From Mycobacterium gastri (lineage in GTDB: Bacteria > Actinomycetota > Actinomycetes > Mycobacteriales > Mycobacteriaceae), in contig NZ_LQOX01000128.1 of assembly GCF_002102175.1 (NCBI RefSeq), forward strand, positions 51,620-115,619: a stretch of 64,000 nt of DNA. Reading direction: 5' to 3'. Of the stretch, positions 36,581 to 44,805 are shown in pieces. Position 1 is the first letter of the stretch, and each line of letters begins with the position of its first letter. The notes beneath the pieces were generated by a model. It was not told the DNA's origin. It searched no databases and worked only from the letters and a program-made list of their open reading frames with translations. The position numbers and the translations under genes were made by a program.

Positions 36581-38542
36581 GTGGATCCGAACGGCAGCGG
36601 AGCCGAGTCAGAGTCTCATGCCGTGGCGTCGCATGCCCGGCACGAGCGGCGGCGCCTGGAACATGTCGTCATCCGTTTCGCCGGGGACTCCGGCGACGGG
36701 ATGCAGCTGACCGGCGACAGGTTCACTTCAGAAGCGGCCATCTTCGGCAACGACCTGGCCACCCAGCCGAACTATCCCGCCGAGATCCGGGCTCCGGCGG
36801 GCACCTTGCCCGGGGTGTCGTCCTTTCAGATACAGATTGCTGACTACGACATCCTGACTGCCGGTGACCGGCCGGACGTGCTGGTCGCGATGAACCCGGC
36901 AGCGCTGAAGGCCAATATCGGTGACCTGCCGCGCGGGGGCATGGTGATCGCCAATTCGGACGAGTTCACCAAGCGCAACTTGATGAAGGTCGGCTATGTC
37001 ACCAATCCGCTGGAATCCGACGAATTGGACGAGTACGTCGTGCATTCCGTCCCGATGACCACGTTGACCCTGGCGGCAGTGGAAACCGTCGGTGCGTCGA
37101 AGAAAGACGGCCAGCGCGCCAAGAACATGTTCGCTTTGGGGTTGTTGTCGTGGATGTACGGGCGGCCGATTCGGAGCAGTGAAAACTTCATCAGAGAGAA
37201 GTTTGCGCGCAAGCCCGGGATCGCCGAGATCAATGTGCTGGCCCTCAAGGCGGGGTGGAACTACGGCGAGACCACCGAGGCGTTCGGCACCACGTACGAG
37301 GTTCCTGCGGCGGCTTTGCCGCCCGGTGAATACCGGCAAATCTCGGGCAACACCGCTATGGCGTACGGGATCGTTGCAGCGGGTCAGCTCGCCAATGCTC
37401 CGGTGGTGCTGGGCAGCTATCCGATTACGCCGGCGTCCGACATCCTGCACGAGCTGTCAAAACACAAGAACTTCAATGTCGTCACCTTCCAGGCCGAAGA
37501 CGAGATCGGGGGTGTCTGCGCGGCCCTGGGCGCGGCCTACGGCGGTGCGATTGGTGTCACCAGCACGTCCGGGCCGGGTATTTCGCTGAAGTCCGAGGCA
37601 CTAGGCCTTGGCGTGATGACCGAACTGCCGTTGATCGTCATCGATGTGCAGCGAGGTGGACCGTCGACTGGCCTGCCCACCAAAACCGAGCAGGCTGACC
37701 TGCTGCAGGCGTTGTATGGCCGCAACGGTGAGTCACCGGTTGCGGTGCTGGCGCCGCGGTCGCCGGCCGACTGCTTCGAGGTCGCCGTCGAGGCGGTGCG
37801 GATTGCCCTTGCCTACCAGACCCCGGTGATCGTCTTGTCCGATGGGGCCATCGCCAACGGCTCGGAACCGTGGCGAATTCCCGATATCACGACCTTTGAA
37901 CCCATCGCGCACAAGTTCGCCAAACCGGACGAGCCTTTCCAGCCGTACAACCGCGACCCCGAGACTCTCGCCCGTCAGTTCGCCGTGCCCGGCACTCCCG
38001 GTCTGGAGCACCGCATCGGCGGGCTGGAAGCTGCCAATGGCTCCGGTGCCATCTCCTACGAGCCGATGAATCACGACCTGATGGTTCGAATTCGCCAAGC
38101 CAAGATTGACGGAATCCGAGTTCCCGACCTCGAGGTCGACGACCCGACGGGGGACGCTGAGCTGTTGTTGATCGGCTGGGGCAGCTCTTACGGGCCGATC
38201 GGCGAGGCATGCCGACAGGCGCGGCGCAGGGGGGTCAAGGTCGCGCATGCCCACTTGCGGTACCTCAGCCCATTTCCGGCGAACCTGGGTGACGTGCTGC
38301 GACGTTACCCGCAGGTAGTGGCGCCCGAGATGAATCTGGGCCAGCTGGCGTTGGTGCTACGCGGAAAGTATCTGGTCGACATTCAATCGGTAACCAAAGT
38401 TCAAGGGTTGTCGTTCTTGGCCGACGAAATTGGCCGAGTTATCCGCGCCGCATTGGGCGGGACACTGGCCGAGATTGAGCAAGACAAGACGATGGTCGCC
38501 AAATTGGGGGCGGCCCCCATTGGGGCGGGAGCTGTCGAATGA
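36581..38542 (+). CDS. korA: 2-oxoglutarate:ferredoxin oxidoreductase alpha/gamma subunit
   Basis: Fused gamma-alpha subunit of the KorAB enzyme (Rv2455c), which oxidatively decarboxylates 2-oxoglutarate to succinyl-CoA, passing electrons to ferredoxin. Residues about 25-215 are the gamma domain (FAGDSGDGMQLTGDRF and PAEIRAPAGTLPGVSSFQI); from about 255 the pyruvate-ferredoxin-oxidoreductase alpha domain begins with GNTAMAYG and YPITPASDILHELS, and includes TSTSGPGISL. GTG 36581 follows AGAAGGAAGG. In mycobacteria this enzyme gives an alternative to the 2-oxoglutarate dehydrogenase complex. korB follows after 68 bases. Confidence 0.95.
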   Translation: MDPNGSGAESESHAVASHARHERRRLEHVVIRFAGDSGDGMQLTGDRFTSEAAIFGNDLATQPNYPAEIRAPAGTLPGVSSFQIQIADYDILTAGDRPDVLVAMNPAALKANIGDLPRGGMVIANSDEFTKRNLMKVGYVTNPLESDELDEYVVHSVPMTTLTLAAVETVGASKKDGQRAKNMFALGLLSWMYGRPIRSSENFIREKFARKPGIAEINVLALKAGWNYGETTEAFGTTYEVPAAALPPGEYRQISGNTAMAYGIVAAGQLANAPVVLGSYPITPASDILHELSKHKNFNVVTFQAEDEIGGVCAALGAAYGGAIGVTSTSGPGISLKSEALGLGVMTELPLIVIDVQRGGPSTGLPTKTEQADLLQALYGRNGESPVAVLAPRSPADCFEVAVEAVRIALAYQTPVIVLSDGAIANGSEPWRIPDITTFEPIAHKFAKPDEPFQPYNRDPETLARQFAVPGTPGLEHRIGGLEAANGSGAISYEPMNHDLMVRIRQAKIDGIRVPDLEVDDPTGDAELLLIGWGSSYGPIGEACRQARRRGVKVAHAHLRYLSPFPANLGDVLRRYPQVVAPEMNLGQLALVLRGKYLVDIQSVTKVQGLSFLADEIGRVIRAALGGTLAEIEQDKTMVAKLGAAPIGAGAVE

Positions 38543-38610
38543 CCGGCGCCGCGACCCGGTGGGGCACCGCCCGCCAGCGGGGGACCAGGCAATGAGGAGG
38601 AGCGACGTTC

Positions 38611-39702
38611 ATGACTAGCGTGACCGGCGATCTGGCGGGCACAGACCTCGGGCTAACGCCAAGTTTGACCAAGAACTCGCGGGTGCCCACGACGGATCAA
38701 CCGCAGAAGGCCAAGGATTACACCAGTGACCAGGAGGTCCGCTGGTGCCCAGGGTGCGGGGACTACGTCATCCTCAACACCATTCGCAACTTTCTGCCCG
38801 AACTCGGATTACGCCGCGAGAACATCGTGTTCATCAGCGGTATCGGATGCTCCAGCCGCTTCCCGTACTACCTGGAGACCTACGGATTCCACTCGATCCA
38901 CGGCCGCGCGCCGGCGATCGCGACTGGGCTGGCGCTGGCCCGCGAGGACCTGTCGGTGTGGGTGGTCACCGGCGACGGCGATGCGTTGTCGATCGGTGGT
39001 AACCACCTGATCCATGCAATGCGCCGCAACGTCAACATCACGGTTCTGCTGTTCAACAACCGGATCTACGGCCTGACCAAGGGTCAATACTCACCGACGT
39101 CGGAGGTCGGCAAGATCACCAAGTCGACCCCGATGGGTTCGCTGGATACTCCGTTCAACCCGGTCTCGCTGGCCTTGGGTGCCGAGGCGACGTTCGTCGG
39201 CCGCGCTTTGGATTCCGACCGCGCCGGGCTTTCCGAGGTGCTACGCGCTGCTGCCCAGCACCGCGGTGCCGCGCTGGTCGAAATCCTGCAGGACTGCCCG
39301 ATATTCAACGACGGCTCCTTCGACGCGCTGCGCAAGGAGGGGGCGGAGGAGCGGGTCATCAACGTCCGCCACGGTGAACCGATCGTGTTCGGCGCCAACG
39401 GTGAATACTGCGTCGTGAGGTCTGGCTTCAGCCTCGATGTGGCCAAGACCGCCGACGTGGCTGTCGATGAGATCGTGGTGCACGACGCGCACGCCGACGA
39501 CGCGGCGTACGCATTCGCGTTGTCTCGGCTGTCCGATCAAAACCTTGAGCACACCGTGCTCGGAATCTTCCGTCACATCAGCAGGCCCACCTACGATGAC
39601 GCGGCACGTTCTCAGGTCAGCGCCGCCCAGAGTGCGGTTCCGTCCGACACCACCGCGCTGCAGGCGCTACTCCGCGGGCGCGACACCTGGACTGTCGGCT
39701 GA
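38611..39702 (+). CDS. korB: 2-oxoglutarate:ferredoxin oxidoreductase beta subunit
   Basis: Beta subunit that binds thiamine diphosphate and one [4Fe-4S] cluster (Rv2454c). Cluster cysteines are visible in RWCPGCGDYV near residue 45 and in SGIGCSSRFPYY; a further cysteine lies in QDCPIFNDG. The ThDP/Mg motif is VVTGDGDALSIGG ending with LLFNNRIYGLTKGQ. Length 363 is close to the family. GAGGAGGAG stands 9-17 bases before the ATG. Works with KorA and precedes mobA with one base between stop and start. Confidence 0.95.
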   Translation: MTSVTGDLAGTDLGLTPSLTKNSRVPTTDQPQKAKDYTSDQEVRWCPGCGDYVILNTIRNFLPELGLRRENIVFISGIGCSSRFPYYLETYGFHSIHGRAPAIATGLALAREDLSVWVVTGDGDALSIGGNHLIHAMRRNVNITVLLFNNRIYGLTKGQYSPTSEVGKITKSTPMGSLDTPFNPVSLALGAEATFVGRALDSDRAGLSEVLRAAAQHRGAALVEILQDCPIFNDGSFDALRKEGAEERVINVRHGEPIVFGANGEYCVVRSGFSLDVAKTADVAVDEIVVHDAHADDAAYAFALSRLSDQNLEHTVLGIFRHISRPTYDDAARSQVSAAQSAVPSDTTALQALLRGRDTWTVG

Positions 39703-39703
39703 C

Positions 39704-40309
39704 GTGGGCGAACCGGTGCCGGGAGCAGCGTCACTGGCGGGGGTCGTCCTGGCCGGCGGAGAGTCGCGGCGGATGGGTCGTGACAAAGCCACGCTGCCGC
39801 TGCCGGGAGGGACCACAACGCTGGTCGAGCACGTGGTCGGTGTCGTCGGACAGCGCTGCGAGCCGGTATTCGTGATGGCGGCCCCCGGGCAACCATTGCC
39901 CCCGTTGCCGGTAGCCGTGCTGCGCGACGAAGTGCGGGGGCTCGGTCCGTTGCCGGCGACCGGGCGCGGCTTGCGCGCGGCCGCGGCAGCCGGCGCGCGG
40001 CTTGCGTTCGTGTGCGCCGTCGACATGCCTTTGCTGACAGTCGAATTGATCGATGATCTGGTGCGCCGTGCGGTGCAGACCAATGCCGAAGTGGTGCTGC
40101 CGTGGGACGGTCGCAGCCACTACTTGACTGCGGTATACCGGACCGAGTTGGCCGATCGGGTTGATGCATTGGTTGCTGCCGGTGAGCGCAGGATGAGCGC
40201 CTTCGTCGATGCTTGCGACGCTCAACGGATCGTGATGTCGAATTCCGGGCCGCTGTCGAATGTCAATACCGCGGCCGACTTGCGCGTACCAGCACAGCCT
40301 CGGCGCTGA
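39704..40309 (+). CDS. mobA: molybdenum cofactor guanylyltransferase MobA
   Basis: Attaches GMP to molybdopterin to give the bis-MGD cofactor used by nitrate reductase and formate dehydrogenase. The nucleotidyltransferase signature VLAGGESRRMGRDKATLPL is intact near residues 13-32, with GLGPLPATG and the metal-binding FVCAVDMP following. The GTG start at 39704 is one base after the korB stop, so it is reached by reinitiation; it gives 201 residues as in M. tuberculosis (Rv2453c). A longer frame inside korB is shadow sequence. Confidence 0.92.
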   Translation: MGEPVPGAASLAGVVLAGGESRRMGRDKATLPLPGGTTTLVEHVVGVVGQRCEPVFVMAAPGQPLPPLPVAVLRDEVRGLGPLPATGRGLRAAAAAGARLAFVCAVDMPLLTVELIDDLVRRAVQTNAEVVLPWDGRSHYLTAVYRTELADRVDALVAAGERRMSAFVDACDAQRIVMSNSGPLSNVNTAADLRVPAQPRR

Positions 40310-41388
40310 CCGTTAGCACTTACCGTGCCCGTGTGGCGGGCTGCAATATTTGCGCCCGGTTTGCGTCGGTTTGCTCTCCGGATTGAGCGCAATCGAATTC
40401 TTGTGCCGGGCGTGAGTCTTTCACTTCTATCTGTTTTCTCATTTAAATGTTATCTAGTGCGACGCGGAATTTGTTCCGTTATTTCGGCGGTTTTTCCGCC
40501 AAGAAAAATCTGGCCCTTGTGCTGTGGATACATATGTTGTTGTAGCACAGCGCATTTCGGCTGAAAACTACCTGGGGAGTGTTCCGTCGTCATCGCCGGC
40601 AAATGTGTCAATGCAAGAAGTCAATGTGAGCCCAGCCGACGGCAGACGCCTTGGTCGTGTGCGATCAGCGGCTGGGCCGGCCTCGGCGCGCCGAGATGTC
40701 GCGGCTACCGCGCCGGACCTGGCCGATGAGGTCATGGAACACGAAAGGCCTTAGTGCAAAAGATGTTTCGCTGAGCTATGAATTGCTTCTCGGCCCTGCG
40801 ATGTCTTCCGGGATTGTCATTTCGGCCGGGGCATCCTCGTGGCCGGGCCTACCGCGATGGTGGGGGTTGGTGCACTATGACCTGCGTCACGGTCACGTGC
40901 CAAACGATCCGTTGAATAGGCTGGTGACCAAGAGCGGCAAATGCGTGGCGCAGCTCACAAAATACGCGTGATTCGGCTCACCGTGGCCCCAGAGGCCCGA
41001 GGATCGGGTCGCAGCTATAAACAGGCGCTTGACCTGCGGGGACCATTGTGCGACCGCGTCGTGATCCGCTCGTTATAGAACCGAAATATCAGTTCGACCG
41101 GGGTGACGAATCCAAATCGTTATCGTACGGTGCGTTTAGCCCGAAATCGGGCATCAGTAGTTAAACACAATTGAATCCACGGATCCCGCGTGTGAGCGGA
41201 GCTGAAGGCGGCACAGATCTAGCACAGCCGTCGCAGCGGTCGGGAAGAACCCCGACGGGCAACTCGGGCCCTCCGCTGTCGTGCCGAAACGAGACGGCAC
41301 GTCCCAAAGCAGCAATTCCACCTGGACATCGCATCCAACCCACCGCCGTGGGCTGGCTCGCTTTGGCGTGCGCACCGCGAAAGGAACA
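40310..41388. other. 1.1-kb AT-rich non-coding region upstream of rpfE
   Basis: Bases about 40340-40560 are strikingly AT-rich for this genome, with runs such as ATTTAAATGTTATCTAG. A hairpin GGCGG-TTTTT-CCGCC lies at 40486-40500. Short frames at 40524-40754 and 40651-40971 have mixed codon use and no recognised family. A possible -10 box TATCGT (41121-41126) would give rpfE a leader of about 255 bases. AT-rich DNA of this kind is a typical target of the mycobacterial silencer Lsr2 (general knowledge). Confidence 0.5.
41239..41301 (+). promoter_or_regulatory. structured 5' leader of rpfE with alternative hairpins
   Basis: CCCGAC at 41251-41256 can pair with GTCGGG at 41239-41244 (loop AAGAAC). 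Its first five bases can instead pair with TCGGG at 41264-41268. The two stems exclude each other. A third perfect 7-bp stem, CGTGCCG/CGGCACG around an 8-base loop, follows at 41280-41301. The layout suits a regulatory switch, but no known riboswitch class is recognised. Confidence 0.4.
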
Positions 41389-42009
41389 ATGTTGAAGAAC
41401 GTCCGTAAGACGCTCATCGTTGCCGCGATCACGGGGGCGCTCGTGACCGTGCCGTCCGGTACCGCCGCTGCGGACGAGGGCCTTGACCCGAACGCGGCGC
41501 CCGGCCCCGATGCGGTGGGCTTCGACCCGAACGTGCCTCCGGCTCCGGATGCCTTTGCTCCGGGCGCCCCGGACGACGCACCGGCCCCTGAGCTCGTGGG
41601 TTTCGACCCGAACGTGCCCCCGCCTGCGGCCGTCGACGCTGTGATCGCGCCTGTCGACATGCCGGAGGCGCCGGCTCCGGACGCCGCACCGCCGGCCCCG
41701 GAACCCGGGGACTTCGACCCGAACATGGCGCCACCGCCGGCCCCGGACGTCCCGCCTCCGCCGCCGGCTCCCAAGGCCTACAGCGTGAACTGGGACGCGA
41801 TCGCGCAGTGTGAGTCGGGTGGCAACTGGGCCATCAACACCGGTAACGGCTACTCCGGCGGCCTGCAGTTCACCTCCGGCACCTGGCATGCCAACGGCGG
41901 TTCAGGCTCGGCGGCCAGCGCCAGCCGTGAGGAACAGATCCGCGTGGCCGAGAACGTACTGCATTCGCAGGGGATCGGCGCCTGGCCGGTCTGCGGTCGT
42001 CGCGGCTGA
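41389..42009 (+). CDS. rpfE: resuscitation-promoting factor RpfE
   Basis: Secreted peptidoglycan-cleaving enzyme (lytic transglycosylase-like) that helps dormant cells regrow, working with the endopeptidase RipA. Residues 1-30 are a signal peptide ending near GTAAADEG. A Pro/Ala/Asp-rich linker contains four DPN motifs, three as FDPN, and is longer than in M. tuberculosis (total 206 against 172 residues). The C-terminal Rpf domain starts YSVNWDAIAQCESGGNW with the catalytic Glu near residue 142 and ends VAENVLHSQGIGAWPVCG; two cysteines form the fold's disulfide. AAAGGA stands four bases before ATG 41389. Confidence 0.95.
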   Translation: MLKNVRKTLIVAAITGALVTVPSGTAAADEGLDPNAAPGPDAVGFDPNVPPAPDAFAPGAPDDAPAPELVGFDPNVPPPAAVDAVIAPVDMPEAPAPDAAPPAPEPGDFDPNMAPPPAPDVPPPPPAPKAYSVNWDAIAQCESGGNWAINTGNGYSGGLQFTSGTWHANGGSGSAASASREEQIRVAENVLHSQGIGAWPVCGRRG

Positions 42010-42039
42010 CCACACCGCCAGGCGATATAGCCGAACACC

Positions 42040-42067
42040 GGGTGCCGGGCCTTCGGGCCCGGCACCC
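42040..42067 (+). terminator. 12-bp hairpin terminator with TTCG loop after rpfE
   Basis: GGGTGCCGGGCC (42040-42051) and GGCCCGGCACCC (42056-42067) pair perfectly around TTCG, the very stable C(UUCG)G tetraloop. It lies 30 bases after the rpfE stop. There is no T tract, as is common for mycobacterial intrinsic terminators. Confidence 0.75.
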
Positions 42068-42110
42068 GTCGTATTCGGGGTCGCATGCCCGCCGGGCCGC
42101 GCACCGCGGG

Positions 42111-42116
42111 TAGCGT
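42111..42116 (+). promoter_or_regulatory. -10 box for a leaderless reductase transcript
   Basis: TAGCGT ends 7 bases before the GTG start at 42124, so transcription would begin at the start codon. Confidence 0.5.
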
Positions 42117-42123
42117 CTGGCCA

Positions 42124-43380
42124 GTGACCGCAGCGCCGCGTGAATTCGACATCATCCTCTACGGAGCCACGGGTTTTGTCGGCAAGCTGACCGCCGAATA
42201 CCTGGCTCGAGCCGGCGGAGACGCGCGAATCGCGCTGGCCGGTAGGTCTACCGAGCGATTGCTCGCCGTTCGTGACACGTTGGGAGAACCCGCGCAGTCC
42301 TGGTCAGTCGTCGACGCCGACGCCGGGTCGCCCGCGACTCTCGAGCACATGGCCGCACGCACGCGAGTCGTCGTCACCACGGTCGGGCCCTATATGCGCT
42401 ACGGGCTGCCATTGGTGGCCGCGTGCGCCGCCGCCGGCACCGATTACGCCGACCTGACCGGTGAGCCACCGTTTGTCCGTGACAGCATCGATCAGCACCA
42501 CAAGCAGGCCGCCGACGCCGGTGCCCGGATCGTGCATGCCTGCGGTTTCGACTCGATCCCGTCAGATCTCAGCGTGTACGCCCTGTACCGCGCCGCGCAC
42601 GATGACGGCACCGGGGAACTGGGCGACACCCACTTCGTCGTCCGGTCCCTCGCCGGCGGGCTGTCCGGCGGCACCATCGCGTCGCTGCTGGAAATTCTGC
42701 GTGCCGTCTCCGCCGACCCCGACCTGCGTCGGTCCTTCGCCGACCCGTACACACTGAGCACCGACCGCGCCGCCGAGCCCGAACTCGGCCCGCAGCCCGA
42801 TCTGCCATGGCGGCGCGGTAGTCAGCTTGCTCCCGAGCTGCGCGGACTGTGGATGGCCGGGTTCATGATGGCGCCGACCAATACCAGGATCGTGCGCCGC
42901 AGCAACGCGCTGTTGGAGTGGGCCTACGGCAGGCGGTTCCGGTACAGCGAGCACATGAGCCTGGGATCATCGCTGCTGGCGCCGCTGGCGTCGGCGATGA
43001 TCAGCGGGGTCGGCAACGTGACGACCGGATTGGGCAGCCGATATTTCCGGCTGCTACCGCAAGGGCTGGTGCGGCGGATGGTGCCCAAGCCGGGCACCGG
43101 CCCAAGCGCGGCGGCTCGCGAGCGTGGCTACTACCGGATCGAGACCTACACCACCACAACCTCGGGCGCCCGATATGTGGCACGCATGAAGCAGGACGGC
43201 GATCCCGGCTACAAGGCGACGTCGGTGTTGCTGGGGGAGTGCGGTCTGGCGCTGGCATTCGATCGCGACAAGCTCTCGGATCTGCACGGTGTGCTGACTC
43301 CGGCCGCCGCGATGGGTGACGCACTGCTGGCTCGCTTCCCGGCCGCCGGTGTGTCGTTGCACACCGAGCGACTGGCCTGA
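42124..43380 (+). CDS. saccharopine-dehydrogenase-like / trans-acting enoyl reductase family protein, Rv2449c-like
   Basis: NAD(P)-dependent oxidoreductase of 418 residues. The Rossmann fold starts DIILYGATGFVGKLTAEYLA (GxTGFxG), followed by VVVTTVGPYMRYG and HACGFDSIPSDL, the pattern shared by saccharopine-reductase-like proteins and by the enoyl reductase that partners phthiocerol/phenolic-glycolipid synthases (Rv2953). Substrate is unknown; a polyketide or lipid intermediate is plausible. There is no membrane segment of note. GTG 42124 matches the family N-terminus; an upstream ATG at 42085 is inferior. It follows the rpfE terminator and has its own promoter. Confidence 0.85.
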   Translation: MTAAPREFDIILYGATGFVGKLTAEYLARAGGDARIALAGRSTERLLAVRDTLGEPAQSWSVVDADAGSPATLEHMAARTRVVVTTVGPYMRYGLPLVAACAAAGTDYADLTGEPPFVRDSIDQHHKQAADAGARIVHACGFDSIPSDLSVYALYRAAHDDGTGELGDTHFVVRSLAGGLSGGTIASLLEILRAVSADPDLRRSFADPYTLSTDRAAEPELGPQPDLPWRRGSQLAPELRGLWMAGFMMAPTNTRIVRRSNALLEWAYGRRFRYSEHMSLGSSLLAPLASAMISGVGNVTTGLGSRYFRLLPQGLVRRMVPKPGTGPSAAARERGYYRIETYTTTTSGARYVARMKQDGDPGYKATSVLLGECGLALAFDRDKLSDLHGVLTPAAAMGDALLARFPAAGVSLHTERLA

Positions 43381-43452
43381 CCCGGTGACGGCGTACGTCT
43401 AGGGTCAGAAGGGAGGTGGCTTGATATCCGACCCCGAAGGCAGCCCGCACCA

Positions 43453-44064
43453 ATGCCCGGTCTTGATGATCTCTACACCCAGATTCCTACGTCTGACATC
43501 GCGCGCAAGCTCGGCGCCGACGAAACCGAGGTGGACGCGGCGGTCCACACGCTGGTACCGGTGCTGCTTACCGGATTGCACCGGCATTCGCAGGATCCCG
43601 AACACGCCGGCCGGATCGAGTCGGCCGCCAGCAGCCACGCCGCGCGTGGTCTGCTCGACGCGGGCGGGGCGCTCGACCAGGTTGACCGGCGCCGCGAGGA
43701 AGAGGCCGAAGAGGCCGAAGAGGCCGAAGAGGCCGTCGCCACGCTATTCGCCGGTAATGACAGCGACCGCGTGGCATCGGCGCTGGCCAGTGGTGGGGCC
43801 GGAAGGAGAGAACTTCTGCAGCGGTTGTTGCCGCTGGTGCTCCCGATCGTGTTGGCATACCTGGGAAATCAGCTCCGGCCGGGCGGCGCACTGCAGGGTT
43901 CGGCTGTCCAGCACGAGGAAACAGGCGCCGGTGGCGGCCTGGCTCAGCTGCTCGGCGGGATCCTCGGGGGCGGCATTGATGAAACGTCCCTCGGCAACCT
44001 GCTGGGTGGCAGAGGCCGCGCGCTGGGGGACATCATCGGCGGGCTCCTCGGCGGCAAAAAGTAA
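43453..44064 (+). CDS. DUF937 family protein
   Basis: A 203-residue protein with a DUF937-type layout: an N-terminal helical part (residues 1-80, DIARKLGADETEVDAAVHTL), an acidic EEAEEAEEAEEA strip, a hydrophobic segment LLPLVLPIVLAYLGNQL near residue 125, and Gly-Leu-Gly-rich repeats GGLAQLLGGILGGG and GDIIGGLLGGK at the end. The function of DUF937 is unknown; YidB of E. coli belongs to the same group. No signal peptide. It lies 45 bases before a lectin/LysM gene on the same strand, so the two are probably cotranscribed. I do not recognise it at this place in M. tuberculosis. Confidence 0.75.
   Translation: MPGLDDLYTQIPTSDIARKLGADETEVDAAVHTLVPVLLTGLHRHSQDPEHAGRIESAASSHAARGLLDAGGALDQVDRRREEEAEEAEEAEEAVATLFAGNDSDRVASALASGGAGRRELLQRLLPLVLPIVLAYLGNQLRPGGALQGSAVQHEETGAGGGLAQLLGGILGGGIDETSLGNLLGGRGRALGDIIGGLLGGKK
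43699..43734 (+). repeat. 9-bp tandem repeat (four copies) in the DUF937 gene
   Basis: GAAGAGGCC repeated four times without change, encoding Glu-Glu-Ala units. Perfect in-frame repetition suggests recent expansion and possible length variation. Confidence 0.9.
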
Positions 44065-44108
44065 CCCGGCGCAATCCGTCGGCCGGACCGGATAACGAAA
44101 GGCACAGC

Positions 44109-44729
44109 ATGTCAGACACGCTCGGTGAAGGACAGCGGCTGCAGCGAGGGGAATCCTTGGTCTCCAACAACGGGGCCTACACCTTGACCCTGCAAGAAGA
44201 CGGCAACCTGGTGCTCGCCGCCGACGGCACGCCGGTATGGGCCACGGCGACCGACGGCCAGGACGTGGTGCATGCCGAGCTGCAGACCGATGGCAACTTC
44301 GTCCTCTACACGCCGGAGCGACCGGTCTGGCACAGCGACACCATGGGTCGGAAGAGCGTCAGGCTGGTGCTTCAGGATGACCGCAACCTGGTGCTCTACG
44401 CGCCCGACGGCCCGGCCTGGGCCACCGGGACACAGACCGACACGCCGCCGGCCGACCTGCAGAAATCTGTTGGCGTCCCGGAGGTGACCGGTGCGGCGCA
44501 GGCGGCGCAGCCCGTCGGGGCAGCGGCGCCGGAGCCCATCGCACCGGCGGTCGCCGACGAGCCGGCTGAGCCCGCTCCCAACACGTACACGGTGGTCTCC
44601 GGCGACACCTTGTGGGGCATCGCCGAACGCTTCTACGGTGACGGGAACAAATACCAGGCGCTGGTCGACGCCAACGCGATTCCCAATCCCGACCTGATCC
44701 ATCCCGGCCAGGTGCTCACGATTCCTTGA
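44109..44729 (+). CDS. bulb-type lectin and LysM domain protein
   Basis: A 206-residue protein with two domains. Residues about 1-115 form a bulb-type (monocot mannose-binding) lectin with three sugar-site motifs QxDxNxVxY: LQEDGNLVLA, LQTDGNFVLY and LQDDRNLVLY. The first ends in Ala, so that site may be lost. After a Pro/Ala linker, residues about 157-206 form a LysM domain (YTVVSGDTLWGIAERFYG to HPGQVLTI), which binds peptidoglycan. No signal peptide is seen. Similar mannose-binding lectins with LysM have been described in M. smegmatis (family knowledge). It may link cell wall to mannose-rich glycans, if exported. Confidence 0.88.
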   Translation: MSDTLGEGQRLQRGESLVSNNGAYTLTLQEDGNLVLAADGTPVWATATDGQDVVHAELQTDGNFVLYTPERPVWHSDTMGRKSVRLVLQDDRNLVLYAPDGPAWATGTQTDTPPADLQKSVGVPEVTGAAQAAQPVGAAAPEPIAPAVADEPAEPAPNTYTVVSGDTLWGIAERFYGDGNKYQALVDANAIPNPDLIHPGQVLTIP

Positions 44730-44793
44730 TTGGCTCCCTGACAGCTGTTCACCTGCGGTTTTAGGCGCCTACACGCCGCCACGCGGCGGTTCC

Positions 44794-44799
44794 TAGAAT
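44794..44799 (+). promoter_or_regulatory. -10 box for leaderless valS
   Basis: TAGAAT is six bases before the GTG start of valS, putting the transcript start on the start codon. A small GC hairpin (CCGCC-ACG-GGCGG type, about 44776-44790) lies just upstream. No T-box element is seen. Confidence 0.55.
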
Positions 44800-44805
44800 T
44801 GACCG

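Noticed and set aside
36581..40309. Novel redox cluster of korA, korB and mobA
   Set aside because: This order is the standard mycobacterial arrangement (Rv2455c-Rv2453c); nothing new is seen.
40524..40971. Two short frames in the AT-rich region upstream of rpfE
   Set aside because: Mixed codon use, no binding site and no recognised protein; described as non-coding.
44760..44800. Possible T-box riboswitch before valS
   Set aside because: The gene has a -10 box six bases before its start, so no leader RNA exists for a T-box; only a short GC hairpin is present.
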